Assembly: GCA_964023205.1 (NCBI GenBank)
Contig: OZ026843.1
Location: 729,029 to 793,028, forward strand
Direction of reading: 5' to 3'
Length of the DNA: 64,000 nucleotides
Source: Lutraria lutraria
Taxonomy: Eukaryota > Mollusca > Bivalvia > Venerida > Mactridae
Position 1 is the stretch's first letter. Each line of letters starts with the position of its first letter. The notes under the pieces are model-generated. The model ran no database searches. It had not been told where the DNA came from and saw only the letters and a list, made by a program, of their open reading frames with translations. A program made the translations under genes and the position numbers. This document shows, piece after piece, positions 1 to 14,400 of this stretch.

Positions 1-793
1 CCTAAGATTTGACCTTGTGACCCAGTTTTTGAACCCGGATGACCCATGTTCATCCTTGACCCACATATCATTGAGGCAAACATTTTGACAAGGTTTGGTG
101 AAGATCCAATTAAAACTGTGACATCTACAGTGTTAACAAAGTTTTCCTAATATTTGACCTGGTGACCTAGTTATTGACCCCAGATGACCCATATTTATAC
201 TTGACCATTATATCATTAAATCAAACGATTTGGTGAAGATCCAATAATAACTGTGAAATCTACAGTGTAAACATGGTTTTTCATAAGATTTGACCTAGCG
301 ACCTAGTTTTTGACCCCAGATGACCCATGTTCGAACTCGTCCAAGATATTATGAAGACAAACATTCTGACAAGGTTTCATGATCATCCAATCAAAACAGT
401 GACTTCTAGAGTGTTCACAAGGTTTTCCAGCAATTTGCCCTAGTGACCTAATTTTACTACAGAAATTACCCATTTTCAAACTTGACCTACATATTATTAA
501 AATAAACATTCTGACAAAGTTTCATGAAGATCCAGTCAAAACAGTGATTTCTAAAGTGTTCACAAGGTTTTCCCTTATTTGGCCCTGGTGACCTAGTTTT
601 TGACCCCAAATGGCCCAATATCGAACTTGTCCGAGATTTTGTTGATATTAACGTTCTGACCCAGTTTTGCTAAAATTGAGCCAAAAATGTGGCCCCTAGT
701 GTGGTCACAACATAAAGTTTGACGACGCACGATGCCGGACGCCGGACGGAGAGTGATCCTAATAGCTCACTTTGTCACTTTGTGACATGTGAG
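1..793. repeat. Helentron-like repeat family A, copy 1 (cut by window edge)
   Basis: Tandem units of about 136-146 bp, each carrying 'gacctagtttttgacccca' and 'acaaacattctgacaaggtt'. They end in a G+C-rich 'cgacgcacgatgccggacg' segment and a terminal hairpin tagctcac...gtgagcta. Same family as 24237-25554 and 60113-61120. Confidence 0.8.
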
Positions 794-1019
794 CTAATAA
801 AACCAGTCCATTGTTTACATGTAATATTATTTCGCGCAATAATATACGAAAGCTGACAGATTAATTAAAGCTCATCAACTACTATTAAGTTCTCAACACT
901 CGTTCATTATAATTTATGTCAACTCTAATTTTTCACACATATCAGGTAACAATTTGTTCACAAAAGCGCAATTAAATAATGTGTGAATAACACTGTTATT
1001 GACAAGAAATTTGTAAGTT

Positions 1020-1243
1020 TTGAGAAAACTAAAGAGGCGACATCGCGTATCACCAGGTTGAGCGATCGTCGCCGCAATCCACCGCGAATTATTGCCCTTC
1101 AGTGGTGACCGTCGATCAACGTCGCTCTGAACGCGACGACCAAAATTCAAATCGCCGCGTTGAAGCGATCTACCTGTGGCTTAGCGCAATTTTAATTCCG
1201 CGGCGATTCGCGAAAATCGGACAAATCACCCGAACCGTACTGT
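1020..1243. repeat. Remnant of a TIR element ending in ACAGTACGGTTCGGGTGA
   Basis: The segment ending 'cacccgaaccgtactgt' at 1243 matches the right end of the complete element at 23048-23521, including the 'gatctacctgtggcttag' block. No matching left end was found here. Confidence 0.6.
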
Positions 1244-1790
1244 AAATTATAGCAAATTTTCTAAGTCAGGGGCCCATAACTCTTGAAGATGTGGTCCGAT
1301 TCCGCCCATAATCGAACTTGTCCAAGATCTTTTGGTTAGAACTTGTCCAAGATCTTTTGGTTATACTCATTTAATGAAAATATTATTAGGATCTGTGAAT
1401 AAATGAAGGCGCTAGAGTGTAAACAAAATCAAATTTTCTAAGTCAACTAAGTCAATTTTGCCCATAATCGAACTTGTCCAAGATCTTTTGGTTATACACA
1501 TTTACTGAAAATATGATTAGGATTGGTAAATAAATGAAGGCGCTCGAGTGTAAACTAGCTAAATATAGCAAATTTTGTAATTCAAGGGCTCATAACTCTA
1601 GAAGTTATTGTCCGATTTTGCCCATAATCAAACTTAGTCGAGACATTATGGGCAAATACATTGTGAGCAAGTTAAATCACGATTTGTTAAGAGCTGCGGT
1701 TACTGGAGTGTGAACAAACTAATTGTGGACGTACGACGGATGCAGGACATTCAACGATTTTAAAAGCTCACCTGATGAAGCTAAAAAACA
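1244..1790. repeat. Repeat family D, copy 1
   Basis: Repeated units with 'gggcccataactcttgaag', 'cataatcgaacttgtccaag' and 'aataaatgaaggcgctagag'. Ends near 'aaaagctcacctgatgaagc'. Same family as 12680-13402. Confidence 0.7.
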
Positions 1791-2120
1791 AATCAGTTTC
1801 ATCTATCATAAAAGAACAAATTTTATGTTTATTACAAGGCCCTGTCTTTATAACAGAAAATTAAGGGATAAACAATGATTGCTTTTTCCACAGATATGCT
1901 TTATTCAGTTTATCTATTGATTTGGGTTAAATGGCGTTTTTCAACAAATTTTCAGTTATATACGGCAACCAGTTCACTTAACCGGTTTTCCTGGACTGCA
2001 TTCTAACCAGTACTAACTTACCCTTCCACTAGGAACCATACACATCTCCACATGTGAAGGAAAATCAACATTATCAAATGTTCATGGAATGATATAACCT
2101 GATATGACTGGGAATCAAAC

Positions 2121-2240
2121 CTGGATCACCTGGCTGGATCACCTGGCTAGATCACCTGGCTAGATCAACTGGCTGGATCACCTGGCTAGATCACCTGGCT
2201 GGATCACCTGGCTAGATCACCTGGCTGGATCACCTGGTTA
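2121..2240. repeat. 12-bp minisatellite (gatcacctggct)n
   Basis: About ten copies of a 12-bp unit alternating ctggatcacctgg and ctagatcacctgg. It begins about 78 bp downstream (gene sense) of NOG1 exon 9. Confidence 0.9.
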
Positions 2241-2317
2241 CACATCCAGCACACTAACCAAGGCTTAAAGCTATATTCAGACTGATTGAACACTAGGAAA
2301 ATTGAACAGCAGCATAC

Positions 2318-2407
2318 CTCATTTCTAAGTTCTATTACTCCATCTTCAGTCAAAGTACTCATAGTCATTAATGGTATTTCTTCCTCCTCAAAACTTTGTA
2401 CCAAATC
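2318..2407 (-). CDS. GTPBP4: NOG1 exon 9 (G5 region)
   Basis: 30 codons from [18 protein letters not shown] to GVIELRNE. Last exon found in the window; donor GTATGC shows the gene continues past base 1. Confidence 0.92.
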
Positions 2408-5400
2408 CTAGTATACGTCAAATAAAAACAAAAATCATTAAATAATGAAGAATCAGTACAGATAATCAGATCCATTCAGATGACAAGACCATTAAACAAA
2501 GAAGGAACAATTCTGTCCTTTTAAAAAGTGACCATATTAGCCAGGTGGTCTTTATTTTGGGGTCATAAGGCGAGTTCAGTTGTATTTAAGGAATAAACGA
2601 ATCAATTCAGTAGCAGGTAATCTTAATCAGAAATTGAAAAGAACATTATGTTGTTTTTAACACATACATGCAGTCTTCAAACTTAGCCCTTGACCGAGGA
2701 CCAAGTCCACCAAAATGGCCATCGGTCCAGTAAATTTGAAAAGGTCAGTGGTCTGATGGTCCAGTAAATTTTTCCGTGATGATTTTATCATATTTCAGAA
2801 CAAAAAATGAAAGATACTCTCGAAAAATATATTTTTAGCAAAATTATAAGAAATTTTGTGTGTACTCTTTTTGGTCCACTAAAGTTCATTCAGTCCAGTA
2901 AAGTTTGCATTTTCACTGGACCATGTCCAGTGCTTAAACAAGTTTTTCGTGAAGACTGAACATCAGCACTTCCTGGATTATTGAAGTTTGATGTAATTTA
3001 CAAGACCATGTATCATACTAATTTTCCTAAGCAAAACTACTTAGCAATTACGAACTCAGCCATTTTCCCAATTAAACCATCAAAAAATAGCAGAGGTAAG
3101 AAAAGAGTGACTTACCCTTTTGTCTTCAGGTAGATCCTCTACTTTCAATATATCTATCTTATTAATGCATACAATGAGAGGTTTATTAGCAAACAAAGGT
3201 TTGATGTTTTTGAAGAGAGCAACCTGAAAATGTAAAAGAATGTTAACATAATTATCTTAGAAATAATACCAAGATCTATAGTACTCATTCAAGATATATC
3301 TGCTAGAAATGTATGATTTTGAAAAGACATAATATTATGAATACTAATTAAACAAGGTATTTGTGAAACTTAGATGCCCTCTAAATGCCAACTGGATAAT
3401 AAAACCTTGACCTTAAACTCAACAGGGGACATCTGCATGATTGTGATGTCCAACCTTCCAACCAAGTCTGAGGACTGTAGGGCAAATTGCTCTCTAGTAT
3501 TTTCCAGTGATTAGTCAGAAAATTTGAAGCTGTAGATCACTGTGACCTTGACCCACTGACCTCATCTACTAGTAAAGAACCTTCCACTGAAGGCTAAATT
3601 GTTCTGTTATTGATTGGACAAGGTATAGTTACAGACAGGACTGACTGACCCACATGTGAAAAACAATATACCCCACATCTTTGAATAGGAACATAATGAA
3701 CAGACAATGGTGGTTGGTTCCTAACCATAATCTAAATATATAACTTAATATAAACACAACAAATCATGTGGAAGATACAATTACAACAGAAAACCTTTCA
3801 ACAGCAGTCAGTGAAGACTGCCAATACTTTCAGCCACATATTAACACATGAGTCAGGAACAATTTTATCATAAGACTTTATAATCATTATAAAACTGACC
3901 ACCACACTGGAATCCTTGCTGTCACCCTACTGTGGTACAGTGCAACCTCTCCAAAGCAACCCCCCCCCCTTTGGGAGAAGCAAAAGTATGTTGTTGTTGA
4001 GAGGTTGTTGCTCTAGAGAGGTTAAATCAATGGTTGAATTGTGCAGTGGGAAAAAATCATGCAGCTGTTGAAGGGAGGTTGTTGCTCAAGAGAGAGGGGG
4101 CTGCTCTGGAGAGGTTGTACTGTATCTGCTTTGATTCCATATTGAGATCAGAACATAACAACAGAAACAGACATATTGTCCACCAAATATGAACAGCTAT
4201 AAATGAGTTTTGCTATAAATCTAACATTAATATGTTTGTTTGAACCAATCCATGTTGAATTATTCCAACTTTCAGACAAGAGTTCTTTTAAAGACTAACT
4301 GAATAAAAGCTTTTACCTGTTGCTCTATAGAATGACCACATTGTTCTGATATATCCATGACATAGAGTACAGCAGCACGGAGATGAGCCAGTGCTGTGAT
4401 AGCTTGCATTTCTATGGTATTCCTATCTTCCAGTGAATGATCTAATATTCCAGGGGTATCAACTACCTGTAAATAGGAAATAAGTCAGTGAGCAGTTGTA
4501 AACTTGAGCTTATTAGGGTATGGACAAAATTCTTAGAATAAAAATCCACAAATGAAATAGGTAAAAGTTGTTAATTATAACAAAACAAAAAGGCACTATT
4601 TGCATTGTTCTACAATTCCAAAGATATACAATTTGCTTACATCGAAATTCTGCTTCTATTGAAATAAAATGACGATCTGTGTTGAACAAATTAATTTGCC
4701 AGCACTGTATGGCCAACAAATATTAAACAAGAGGGCCATGATGGCCCTATATCGCTCACCAGATAAAAAGACTCTTAGATAAAATTATCATAAACCTTTG
4801 TAAAATTAAGTGACCCAGGGGCGGGGCCAATTTTGCCCCTACGGCAATAATTTAAACAAACTTGGTAGATGTCCACCAGACAATGCTACATACAAAATAT
4901 GTAAGCTCTAGGCCTTGAGGTTTTGGACAAGAAGATTTTCTTGTTTTCCTATATAAGCCTATATAAATCATGTGAACCCTGGGGCGGGGCTAATTCTCAC
5001 CTTGGGGCCATACTTTTAACAGACTTGGTAGAGGTCCACTAGACAATGCTACATACCAAATATCTTAGCTCTAGGGCTCGTTGTTTCGGACAAGAAGATT
5101 ATTTCAATTTTCCTAAATAGATTCGAGTAAACCCCAGGGCAGGGCCAATTTTGACCCTAAGGCAATAATTTGAACAAACTCGTTAAAGGTCTACTAGACA
5201 ATGCTACACACCAAATATCTAAACTCTAGGCATTGTAGTTTCTGACAAGAAGATTTCAAATTTTCCCTATATAAGTCTATGTAAAATCAAGTGACCCCTA
5301 AGGCAGGGCCAATTTTGACCCTAGGGTAATAATTTGAACAAACTTGGTAGATGTCCACTAGACAATGCTACACACCAAATATCTAAGCTCTAGGCCCTGT

Positions 5401-8400
5401 GGTTTTGGACAAGAAGATTTTTAAAGTTTTTCCTATTGGTTGCCATGGCAAACAGAGTTTTAATTGAATTAGTTTTTTTTAACAAATTTGGTAGAGCTTT
5501 ATGCAAGGAACATCCATGTAAAGTTTCGTTGAAATTGGCCAACTGGTTAAGAAGGAGATATTATTTAAAGCAATTGTTGACGCACGCACACGGACGACGG
5601 ACATCACGCGATCACAATAGCTCACCATGAGCACTTCGTAGTCTGGTGAGCTAAAAATCAGATGAATTATTGTTTAATTAGAAGCCCAAGGGCAACATGT
5701 CGAGCCCCCTATATAGCCAGCTTGTGATCTTGACCTTTGAACTACAAGTATGGGTGATATTCATGACACATCATTCCATTAAAGTAAACTTTTATACCAA
5801 TTTATTTCAAAATCCTTGAATGCAAACAGAAGTCACATCCCAGACAAGGAAAATATCCTTGACCAAATGTGTAATCTTGACCTATGAAAATCTGGGTGTT
5901 GCCCAAGACACATGGTCTCATTGTATTATGGCAAGTCATTTTCAAATAATTCAATGCATAAGGGAGACACAGCCCTGACAAGGTGTATAATGATTATTTC
6001 TTATGTTTGACCTCTAAGTGCAGCGTTTTTTTTCCTTCTTTGGACGGGGCCGGTAAACGGACCCGTTCCCAATCTCTACCGGCCCCGTCCCAATTCGAGC
6101 ACGGACCTGTACCAATTTGATCAATATTGCCCTTTTCCCATTTTATTTTAAAATATCAATCAATATCGTCCGAAACCACCTAATAATCACAATCTCTAAC
6201 ACAATTTTTACTGCCGATAACGGCATTTTCACGTGTGTACTATGTTAGATCGAATAATTCTGAGTACAAAAAAAAATAGGTAGACTGGTTTGCCGTATAA
6301 TTACGATAAAACATGTGGCGCTTGGAAAGAAAACGAAACCAGTTGATTTCCCAAAAATGAGTCAAACCGAAAGTATAAATCACGACAGTATACATGTAAT
6401 ATTGTAAAAAACTTTAACAGAAAGTGGCATCGAACCGATTTTGACTTCATGTCTCTATATTGCGCCCTGCTGGGAGTGTTAACTGATTTTCGGGTCGAAA
6501 ATGAGAAGTTACGTACTCGTTTCGTTACGTGTAGTGTTAGAGCAGAACACGATCAGCAGTGCATGACAACCAGGTAGACCTTACTCTATGCAATGCTAAT
6601 TTAAGGCTCTTGATCCTGACTCCTAATAATATTCATGAGAAAATTGATGAATGTAACACGTTGTGAACTTTTCACAGGCATGCACAAGCGAAACAAGAGT
6701 GTCAGATACTCATGTTTTTTGGGGGACTGACATTAGACCAAATTTGACCTCATGTCCCTTGAATAAAAAGAATGTTTATTCTCCTAAACTCCCCTACAGT
6801 AGAATTTTATGGTCTTGAAAAAAAGTTCTGATAAATAAGATCAATACAGTAGGCGAGCTCTTTGTTTGCAATCAACAAGGTTATAACCTATTGATTATCA
6901 AATGTAGGGAGTAGATATGTATGCTGTTTTTCCCTTTTCTAAGGCCCCACCACCTTTCTCTAAAGGTAGGCCCAGAAGTGTTCTTTCATGTGAACATGCT
7001 GTATAAATACATTACTATGATGGCTTTGACTTTTTTGCTTATCAATAAATGTGATCCAATGTTATTTTTCACATTTTTATGTACATAAACCCATGAAACA
7101 AGATCATAAAAGTAACCTAGATTATAAAACTTATTAAAGACAGCAGAATCATTTATGTGACTTGCTAAAACAGTAATTTATTCACCTTATATAAAATTCC
7201 CAATTTGCCTAATTTCACGACGCGAAAATTCCCAATTTGATCGGTACCGGACCCGTTCCCAATGAGGCGGAAAAAAACGCTGAAGTGTGACCTTGACCTT
7301 TGAGCTAGAGACCTTGATCTTACGCACTGCACACCATCTCATGGTGTTTAACAATTATGCCAAGTTATTTTAAAAAGTGTCAATGCATAATGGAGATGCA
7401 CTATGGTACAGACACGCAACCGCCCTTGTGGCGACTATGTCGAGCTCACCACAGGTGGGCTCGACAATAAATATGCCAAGTACTAACAGAACATTTCATT
7501 TTAATTGATTTAATTTTAACAAGAATCGAAACTAATCTTAAGCATTTCATATCAAACCATGAGTGTAGGATTTACAAGAGCGACGTGAGCAATGCCAACA
7601 TTCGTCTGTTCACCGCCTCATTGAGATCTATCCACCTAAGAAGTTTCATGTTACTACCTCTTATAGCAGATACTGACAACACAGTGATCACAATTGCTAG
7701 ACTTTTTCTTCAACAACAGTTGAACTAAAAATGACCAATATATCAACCTTTTTTGGCAAATAATTGAATAACAATTTTGGTTTCAAATACCGTAAACACT
7801 CGTGTATATGTCGCACTTTTTTACATCCAAAATCAAGACCGAAACTTTGGTGCGACCAATACAAGGATGTAGAACTCAATCCCAAGTTTTCTACGACTCA
7901 AACAAAAAGTAAAAATGGATTCTGAAGTATTTTTTTCACACTTACCTAATGTTGGTAAAACATAAAATCCACAACAATCCTTATATAAACTATTATTGAT
8001 CTATTTATTAATAGACATAAATCACTGAATCACAGATAAAATGTCAAACAGGTCAGAAACACGTGTGGTCTTTAAACTGCTAGCCAACCATGCGGAACAT
8101 TGACGCTATTTCCCTATGAAAAGACAACTCCTGTCGTTATTGATTTCTTTACCTGTGTGATAAACTAGTTGTTTCCCTTTACGCCAAAAAAAACAATAAG
8201 TGGTCAGTATTGATTTTAGCAAGTTAACCTTATCGAATATGGATTATTTAGCGTTAAACCGAGATCTATATCTCCTGGTCGTTTTTTGTGCGATCTGAGT
8301 TTTAGGGAATTTGAGAGTATTATTTTTCTCACGAGGGTGAAGGATCATGGTCTTCAATACAATAATTAAAAGAAAAATGTCATATTTTTGTTTTTTAAAA

Positions 8401-11400
8401 TACATTATTACATATTTTAATGTTGATCTTTAAATGAATAAATGAATATTGGTGTGAATAACATTAACAAACCAGCAGTAAACTGCTGTTGTTTGATTCC
8501 AATTTAATGACTTTACATAAGGTCAAGGAAAGTACATACTATTAGATGAAATATTACAGCAGTAATATATTTTGATTTTTCGGAATCAAACACCTTACAG
8601 AACACAGTTCTATACATGTATATATATCCATTTCACACATGGATATATAGCATCCCTGTTTCACACTACTAAAGGAAATAATTGCATGTTTTTACACAGC
8701 TCAGGGACAAGTAAAACTGACATAGTGATTCTTATTTCCCGACCAGATACAAGTCGTTGTTGGAACGCGATCTCTAATGACTGTGCTAAGTAAGGCAAAC
8801 AAGATATTGGAAACTCTGAAAATATTGTTTTTTAAAAATAATATCAGTATTCAATATAATTTGTTTTATATGCTTATAAATACAACGAAAGTTTTTCATA
8901 AACTAATTATCACTATAAATCTTTTAACCAGACACTAAGCTGACCGTGACCAGACAGGATTAGACAGATAAGGGGCAATAAAACAATCAAGAGAATAGAC
9001 CTCCTGTTGCTTTTGGGGTCACTTAAATAGGAGCTGTCAAATGTCTTTAAATTTAGCTATTTGATATTTGATAGTTTAAGGGTGTTGGGGTATGTATGTG
9101 CGAGTGTGTGCGCGAGAATCAGGGATTGTTTGTTAGTCTTACTCATTCACTGTTTACGTACAATATCATGTATGTCTATATATTTATTGTGATGATGAGC
9201 CATCGGTAAAGATTTATCTATCTATCTGTCTTTAAATTTAGATATTTATTGGTTACTGACCTAGGAGAACTGTATTAGTAAATCTCTTGGGACTTTAAAA
9301 AGTTAAAACGGCACTTTCAATAATAATAATAATAAATTGGTATTTAATTTGAAATGGCGCATATCAAACATTGTATGTCAATTTTAACACCCGGCCGATA
9401 CTGCATGAATGAGCAATATCCCTTTAACAGGGCGATAAAATCAATAAATATTACGTAACATCCTGTTAATTGTATATCATCAGTCATAAAAGTGGTCAGA
9501 GGCTTTAGCCACATCTGTATCAGATAATAAAACGTATCCACACGAATGCATTTTCTTAATATTCTTTTTCAATCAAGAAGTACATATAGAAATATAGCAC
9601 GGTATTTTTTCAATGATATTGCAAAGAAATAAGAAACAGCATTTGACAACATTTTTACTAGATGAGACTAAAAAAGGCATTGTGTAAAATATTGTTGTAC
9701 ATCGAAATTGGTTCAAATAAAACATATTTCTTATATTTTATTATCAATTTATCTATTGTTTTGATTTACTAGGCCACAACTTTTATATAAATTGGTTTAC
9801 AAAACCGGCGAGTGTTATTTTCGGCAAATTCGAAAAAAATAAAAATGGAATTTAACCTTTTTTTAAAACATATTCTTTCCGACCGACCCCTTTTTTATGA
9901 CGAAAATTAAAAAAACAAGAGGGCCATGATGGCCCTATAAATGCTCACCAGGAGAAAAGGTCATTTGGAGATTAACATTGTTGAAGTTTTCTATACAAGT
10001 CTAAGTAAGATCAAGTGACCCATCTGGGCCGTTTTTTATCCCATGGCCATTATATGAACAGATTTTAAAGAGGTCCATTAGACAAAGCTAGATATCAAAT
10101 ATCTTAGCTCTAGGCCTTGTGGTTTCGGAGAAGAAGATTTTTTAAAATTTTCCTATATAAAATAGAATAAACCCCAGGGCAGGGCTAATTTTGACCCCGG
10201 GGCCATAATTTGAACAAACTTGGTAGAGGTCCACTACACAATGCCACATACAAAATATCTAAGCTCTAGGCCTTGCGGTTTCAGAGAAGAAGATTTTTTA
10301 AATTTTCCTATATAAGTCTATATAAATCAAGTGACCCCCGGGGCGGGGCCAATTTTGACCCTAGGGCAATAATTTGAACAAACTTGGTAGAGGTCCACTA
10401 GACAATGCTACATACCAAATATCTTAGCTCTAGGCCTTGTGGTTTCGGAGAAGAAGATTTTTTAAATTTTCCTATATAAGTCTATATAAATCAAGTGACC
10501 CCCGGGGCGGGGCCAATTTTGACCCTAGGGCAATAATTTGAACAAACTTGGTAGAGGTCCACTAGACAATGCTACATACCAAATATCTTAGCTCTAGGCC
10601 TTGTGGTTTCGGAGAAGAAGATTTTTTAAATTTTCCTATATAAAATAGAATAAACCCCAGGGCAGGGCCAATTTTGACACCGGGGCCATAATTTCAACAA
10701 ACTTGGTAGAGGTCCACTAGACAATGCCACATACAAAATATCTAAGCTCTAGGCCTTGCAGTTTCGGAGAAGAAGATTTTTTAAATTTTCCTATATAAGT
10801 CTATATAAATCAAGTGACCCTCGGGGCGGGGCCAATTTTGACCCTAGGGCAATAATTTGAACAAACTTGGTAGAGGTCCACTAGACAATGCTACATACCA
10901 AATATCTTAGCTCTAGGCCTTGTGGTTTCGGAGAAGAAGATTTTTTAAATTTTCCTATATAAAATAGAATAAACCCCAGGGCAGGGCCAATTTTGACACC
11001 GGGGCCATAATTTCAACAAACTTGGTAGAGGTCCACTAGACAATGCCACATACAAAATATCTAAGCTCTGGGCCTTGCGGTTTCGGAGAAGATTTTTTAA
11101 ATTTTCCTATATAAGTCTATATAAATCAAGTGACCCCCGGGGGCGGGGCCAATTTTGACCCTAGGGCAATAATTTGAACAAACTTGGTAGAGGTCCACTA
11201 GACTATGCTACACACCAAATATCAAAGCTCTAGGCATTGTAGTTTTTGACAAGAAGATTTTTTAAATTTCCTATATAAGTCTATGTAAAATCAAGTTACC
11301 CCCGGGGCGGAGCCAATTTTGACCCTAGGGGAATAATTTGAACAATCTTTGTAGAGTTCCATTAGACAATGCTACATACCAAATATCTAAGCTCTAGGCC

Positions 11401-14400
11401 CTGTGGTTTCAGACAAGAAGATTTTTTAAGTTTTTTCAATTTGTTGCCATAGCAACCAGAATTTTTAATGAAATTTAATTTTTTGAACAACTTTGAAAGG
11501 GGACCACCCAAGGATCATTCCAGCCAAGTTTGGTTGCAATTGGCATAGGGGTGTAGGAGAAGATGTTGTTTTAAGTAAACATGGACGCCACGTATTCGTA
11601 ACGACGCACGATGGACGCCGGGCGATCACAAAAGCTCACCCTGAGCACATTCGTGCTCTGGTGAGCTAAAAATACGAGTAACCAAACAAGAGGGCCACAT
11701 TGGCCCTTTATCGCTCACCTGAGAACAAAGGCCAACAAGAGCTCCGCGGTCGGAGACATATGCCCCCCAAACAGGGCCTTGACACAGAGTTATCGCTCAA
11801 ACGATTTTCACACTCCATGACACAGTGACCTTGACCTTTGACCTAGTGACCCCAATTTCAAAAGGGGTCATCTACTGTCCAAGGCCATTGCACCTGCAAA
11901 GTATCAGGCCCGTCAGTCAATCCATTGACGAGTTATTGATGGGAAACGTTTTTCACACTCCATGTCACAGTGGCCTTGACCTTTGACCTAGTGATCCCAA
12001 TTTCAATAGGGGTCACCTAGTGTCCGAGGTCAATGCACCTGCGAAGTATAAGGCCAATCAGTCAATCCGTTGAAGAGTTATCGATCGGAAACGATTTTCA
12101 CACTCAATGTCACAGTGACCTTGACCTTTGACCTAGTGACCCCAATTTCAATAGGGGTCAACTACTGTCAAAGGCCAATGCACCTGCGAATTATCAGACC
12201 CATCGGTCAATCTGTTGACAAGTTATCGATCAGAAACTATTTTCACACTCAATGTCACAGTGACCTTTGACCTAGTGACCCCAATTTCAATAGGGGTCAT
12301 CTACTGTCCAAAGCCAATGCACCTGTGAAGTATCAGGCCCATCGGTCAATCCGTTGACAAGTTATCGATTGGAAACAATTTTCACACTTAATGTCACAGT
12401 GACCTTGACCTAGTGACCCCAATTTCAATAGGGGTCATCTACTGTCCAGGGCCAATGTACCTGCAAAGTATCAGGCCCATCGGTCAATCCATTGACGAGT
12501 TATCCATCGGAAACTAACTGGTCTACAGACAGACAGACAGACAGACCGACAGGCTAGCAAAACAATATACCCTCTCTTCTTCGAAGGGGGGCATAATAAT
12601 CAATGACCGATAATATAGTTTCCATCTTGTAAAACTCATTTTTACGTAGATTTTGAGATCAAACCAACAATGAAGGTATAATACTGTTAAACAAGCTAAA
12701 ACGTAGCAAATTTTCTAATCCAAGGGCCCATAACTCTTGAAGTTGTGGTCCGATTCCACCCATAACTTAACTTGTCCATAACAATAAGGTCATACACATT
12801 CATTGTAAATATGATTAGGATTGGTGAATAAATGAAGGCGCTAGTGTGTAAACAAGCTAAATATAGCAAATTTTGTAATTCAAGGGCCCATAACTCGTGA
12901 AGTTTGGGTCCGATTTCGTCCATAATACAACTTGTCCAAGATCTTTTGGTTATACACATTTACTGAAAATATTATAAGGATCGGTGAATAAATGTAGGTG
13001 CTAGAGTGTAAACAAGCTAAAATATAGCAAATTTTCAAAGTCAAGGGCCCATAACTCTTGAAGTTCTGGTCCGATTCCGCCCATAATCGAACTTGTCCAA
13101 GATCTCTTGGTTATACACATTTACTGAAAATATGATTAGGATTGGTGAATAAATGAAGGCGCTAGAGTGTAAACAAGCTAAATATAGCAAATTTTGTAAT
13201 TCAAGGGCCCATAACTCTAGAAGTTATTATCAGATTTTGCCTATAATCGAACTTAGCCAAGACGTTGTGGCCATATACATCGTGAGCAAGTTTAATCGAG
13301 ATTCGTAAAGAGCTGCGGTTGCTAGAGTGTAAGCAAACTAATTGTGGCCGGACGCCGGACATTCACTGATCCTAAAAGCTCACCTGATGAATCAGGTGAG
13401 CTAAAAATATACTACCACAGAGCACTACAACACAATAATTTAAGTCCGCACGTATTTTGCACAAACCTGGTGAACTTAGTGCAAATGCCAGAGAGTTAAA
13501 TATACTGTAGTGTATTGATTTTCTATTTTTAGCGCTGCTGAAATTAACTAGGTTTAGAGTCAATGTAACTGACATCATGAATGAACTGTGAATCAGATGA
13601 CGTATCTTGCTCTCTGGTTAATATTTACTTGAACTTTAAATGTGACCCACAATTACAGATTTTTTGTGTAAATAATTTGTTACTGCATTACTTAGTAAGG
13701 TACGATCTCAAAGACCTATACTATGAGTAAATGCACATGTTTGTTTTCCTGATTAATCTTGATGGCTTTTGTTCTCGTTGGTCATGGATTAGCAAGTTTG
13801 ACACTTTTTTGTGTATGTTTACTTAATTTCTTTGTACTGTATCCAGTGAAACTAACGCCTTTTTATGTCTCAACTTGTCTATCATGTGACTTAATTGTTG
13901 CTGATTGCAGTAGGTTAAACAATTAAACCGGAAAATGATGACTAGGGTCTTGTTTATATCAACATCACCCGGGGGCATTTCAGAATCAGTCTGAATCTCT
14001 TACAGTGCATTATGGGATATACTGTAGAACAGTCTCTGGAAGTTACTCCCCTTTGCACTTAAATATCATTTCTTCCACTCTAATATATATCCACACAAAT
14101 ATCAGACACCAACGGCGGCAGCTGTCTTTGATCTTTATAATTCACTGCTCTTTGATCCTGCCTCAGTGGTTGTCAATTAATGTGAGCTGATCGACTTTTT
14201 TATTTGAGGTACAATGTTTAAATGTCATGGTACGCACAGGGGTGTCAATAATTCGGATTTTTGATGAAAATTTTCAAGAAATGGCACGGTTATAATTATT
14301 TAATCTGCCCTGAAGGATATTCTATAATGCAAACTGAATTAGATATGGAAACAATGTGGTTGAAGCAAAAAATGTCGGCCATGTATAATGTTTTTAATTT